5,798 bases of DNA, taken from positions 1 to 5,798 of the forward strand of contig CAUDHE010000120.1 in the NCBI GenBank assembly GCA_958449275.1. Reading direction: 5' to 3'. A program made the position numbers and the translations under genes. Below, one piece after another: positions 4,937 to 5,798 of this stretch. The first letter of the stretch is position 1. Every line of letters starts with the position of its first letter. The stretch is from an uncultured Alistipes sp. (GTDB lineage: Bacteria > Bacteroidota > Bacteroidia > Bacteroidales > Rikenellaceae). The notes under the pieces are model-generated. The model was not told the DNA's origin and did no database searches. It saw only the letters and a list, made by a program, of their open reading frames with translations.

Positions 4937-5798
4937 TCAAAATTCGAGGTTCTGCTTCAGATTCTCCGCGAATCGGTCTATACGCCGCATCTGCGCGGGT
5001 ATGTCGATATGCTGCGGGCAATCGGGATTGCACTGTCCGCAGCCTACGCATCGGTCGGCCTGCCTAAGTTTGGGTACCGAACGATCGTAACCCACCAAAA
5101 AAGCCCGACGAGCCTTGCGATAGTTCTCGTCCTGCGACGAATAGGGAATATTGCTTTCGTTAACGCACTTGTTGTAGTGAAGCAGAATGGCGGGAATATC
5201 GAGCCCGTAAGGACACGGCATACAGTATTTGCAATCGTTGCACGGAATGGTGGGATATTGCAGTATGAGTCGGGCCGTCTCCTCCAGAAACTCCTTCTCG
5301 TCATCGGTGAGCGGATCGAGCGAAGAATACGTGCGTATGTTATCCTGCAAATGCTCCATGTAGGTCATGCCGCTCAGGACCGTGAGTACCCCTTCGGGCG
5401 AACCAGCGAAGCGAAATGCCCATGATGCCACGCTGCTCTCGGGAGCGCGCTGTTTCAAACGGGCCGAGATGTAGTCGGGAACGTTCGAGAGGCGTCCGCC
5501 GAGCAGAGGTTCCATGATTACCGCGGGGATGTCGCGTTTGCGGAGTTCGGCATAGAGGTATTCGGCATTGGTATTGCGCGGATTCACCTCCTTGGCATGC
5601 AGCCAGTCGAGGTAATTGAGCTGAATCTGCACGAAGTCCCACTTGAATTCGTCGTGGCGCGACAACATGTAGTCGAATACCCTCACGTCGCCGTGGTAGG
5701 AAAAGCCGAGGTTGCGGATGCGTCCCGCCTCGCGCTCCTTCAGCAGGAAATCGAGCACGCCGCTATCGAAAAAACGCTCCTTTAACAGCGGCATGCCG
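4937..5798 (-). CDS. 5'-truncated aldo/keto reductase-ferredoxin fusion, paralogue of the downstream gene
   Basis: The frame is open to the right edge (Gly codon at 5795-5797 before the first visible Met), so the start is outside the window. By alignment with the paralogue at 3521-4900 about 175 N-terminal residues are missing, including the signal region and the Asp, Tyr, Lys and His of the active site; these cannot be judged. The visible part covers the C-terminal half of the barrel and the ferredoxin domain, with two intact cysteine sets (C-x2-C-x2-C-x2-C, about bases 5213-5242, and C-x2-C-x2-C-x3-C, about 5018-5050). By hand alignment it is about three quarters identical to the paralogue, with a 3-residue insertion after the Asp-Trp-Leu segment and a one-residue deletion near the visible start. 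It ends in TGA 36 bases before the next gene and is probably the upstream gene of the same operon. Tat export is likely only by analogy. Confidence 0.9.
   Translation of the reverse strand, partial: GMPLLKERFFDSGVLDFLLKEREAGRIRNLGFSYHGDVRVFDYMLSRHDEFKWDFVQIQLNYLDWLHAKEVNPRNTNAEYLYAELRKRDIPAVIMEPLLGGRLSNVPDYISARLKQRAPESSVASWAFRFAGSPEGVLTVLSGMTYMEHLQDNIRTYSSLDPLTDDEKEFLEETARLILQYPTIPCNDCKYCMPCPYGLDIPAILLHYNKCVNESNIPYSSQDENYRKARRAFLVGYDRSVPKLRQADRCVGCGQCNPDCPQHIDIPAQMRRIDRFAENLKQNLEF

Larger units (their letters stand above)
3521..5798 (-). repeat. Gene-scale tandem duplication of the reductase-ferredoxin gene
   Basis: The genes at 3521-4900 and 4937-5798 are direct repeats of one ancestral gene. 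In the first ferredoxin cluster region the two proteins are identical over about 35 residues, while the DNA differs at 14 of about 96 positions by hand count, all synonymous. The longest identical DNA run I noticed is 26 bases (3927-3952 and 5343-5368), so this is an old duplication and not an assembly artefact. Confidence 0.8.

Noticed and set aside
2471..5425. A 984-codon open frame on the plus strand
   Set aside because: It lies antisense to three genes with clear family matches. Long antisense frames are expected in GC-rich coding DNA, and the translation is low-complexity, rich in His, Arg and Val with no recognisable domain.

Overview
The window looks like a chromosomal segment of a GC-rich member of the Bacteroidales, most likely an Alistipes-like gut anaerobe. 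This is inferred from base composition, the absence of Shine-Dalgarno sequences before most starts, A-rich leaders, and the families present: a PKD-like tail on a secreted protein, a DUF1893 protein, a small ECF S-component-like membrane protein, and aldo/keto reductases fused to ferredoxin domains. No tRNA, rRNA, CRISPR array, transposase or phage gene was seen, and the genus is not proven.

Layout: the left edge carries the 3' end of a plus-strand gene for a secreted, probably carbohydrate-active, protein (1-448). It converges on a minus-strand block across a strong bidirectional hairpin terminator (453-492). Everything to the right reads leftward. In transcription order, the first cluster is a 5'-truncated aldo/keto reductase-ferredoxin gene (4937-5798), a full Tat/lipoprotein-type paralogue (3521-4900), a third, signal-less and divergent member (2369-3514), and a DUF1893 gene (1889-2353). 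The gaps are 36, 6 and 15 bases, so this is very probably one operon. A 190-base intergenic region with several inverted repeats follows (1699-1888). The second cluster is an exported iron-type superoxide dismutase (1024-1698) and a six-helix ECF S-component-like membrane protein (502-1014), 9 bases apart.

The common theme is redox chemistry. The three reductase-ferredoxin fusions each carry eight cysteines for two [4Fe-4S] clusters. At least one is predicted to be exported folded by Tat and lipid-anchored; the third is predicted cytoplasmic and lacks the usual catalytic Tyr and Lys. This suggests a two-compartment electron-transfer or oxidoreduction module, with a deaminase-fold DUF1893 protein as partner and an exported superoxide dismutase next door. 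Substrates cannot be read from the sequence.

The most interesting points are the split of catalytic and cofactor residues among the three reductases, an apparently NADPH-type enzyme fold predicted outside the cytoplasm, the cysteine-rich tail of the DUF1893 protein, and the structured spacer before the dismutase gene, which may be a dispersed intergenic repeat.
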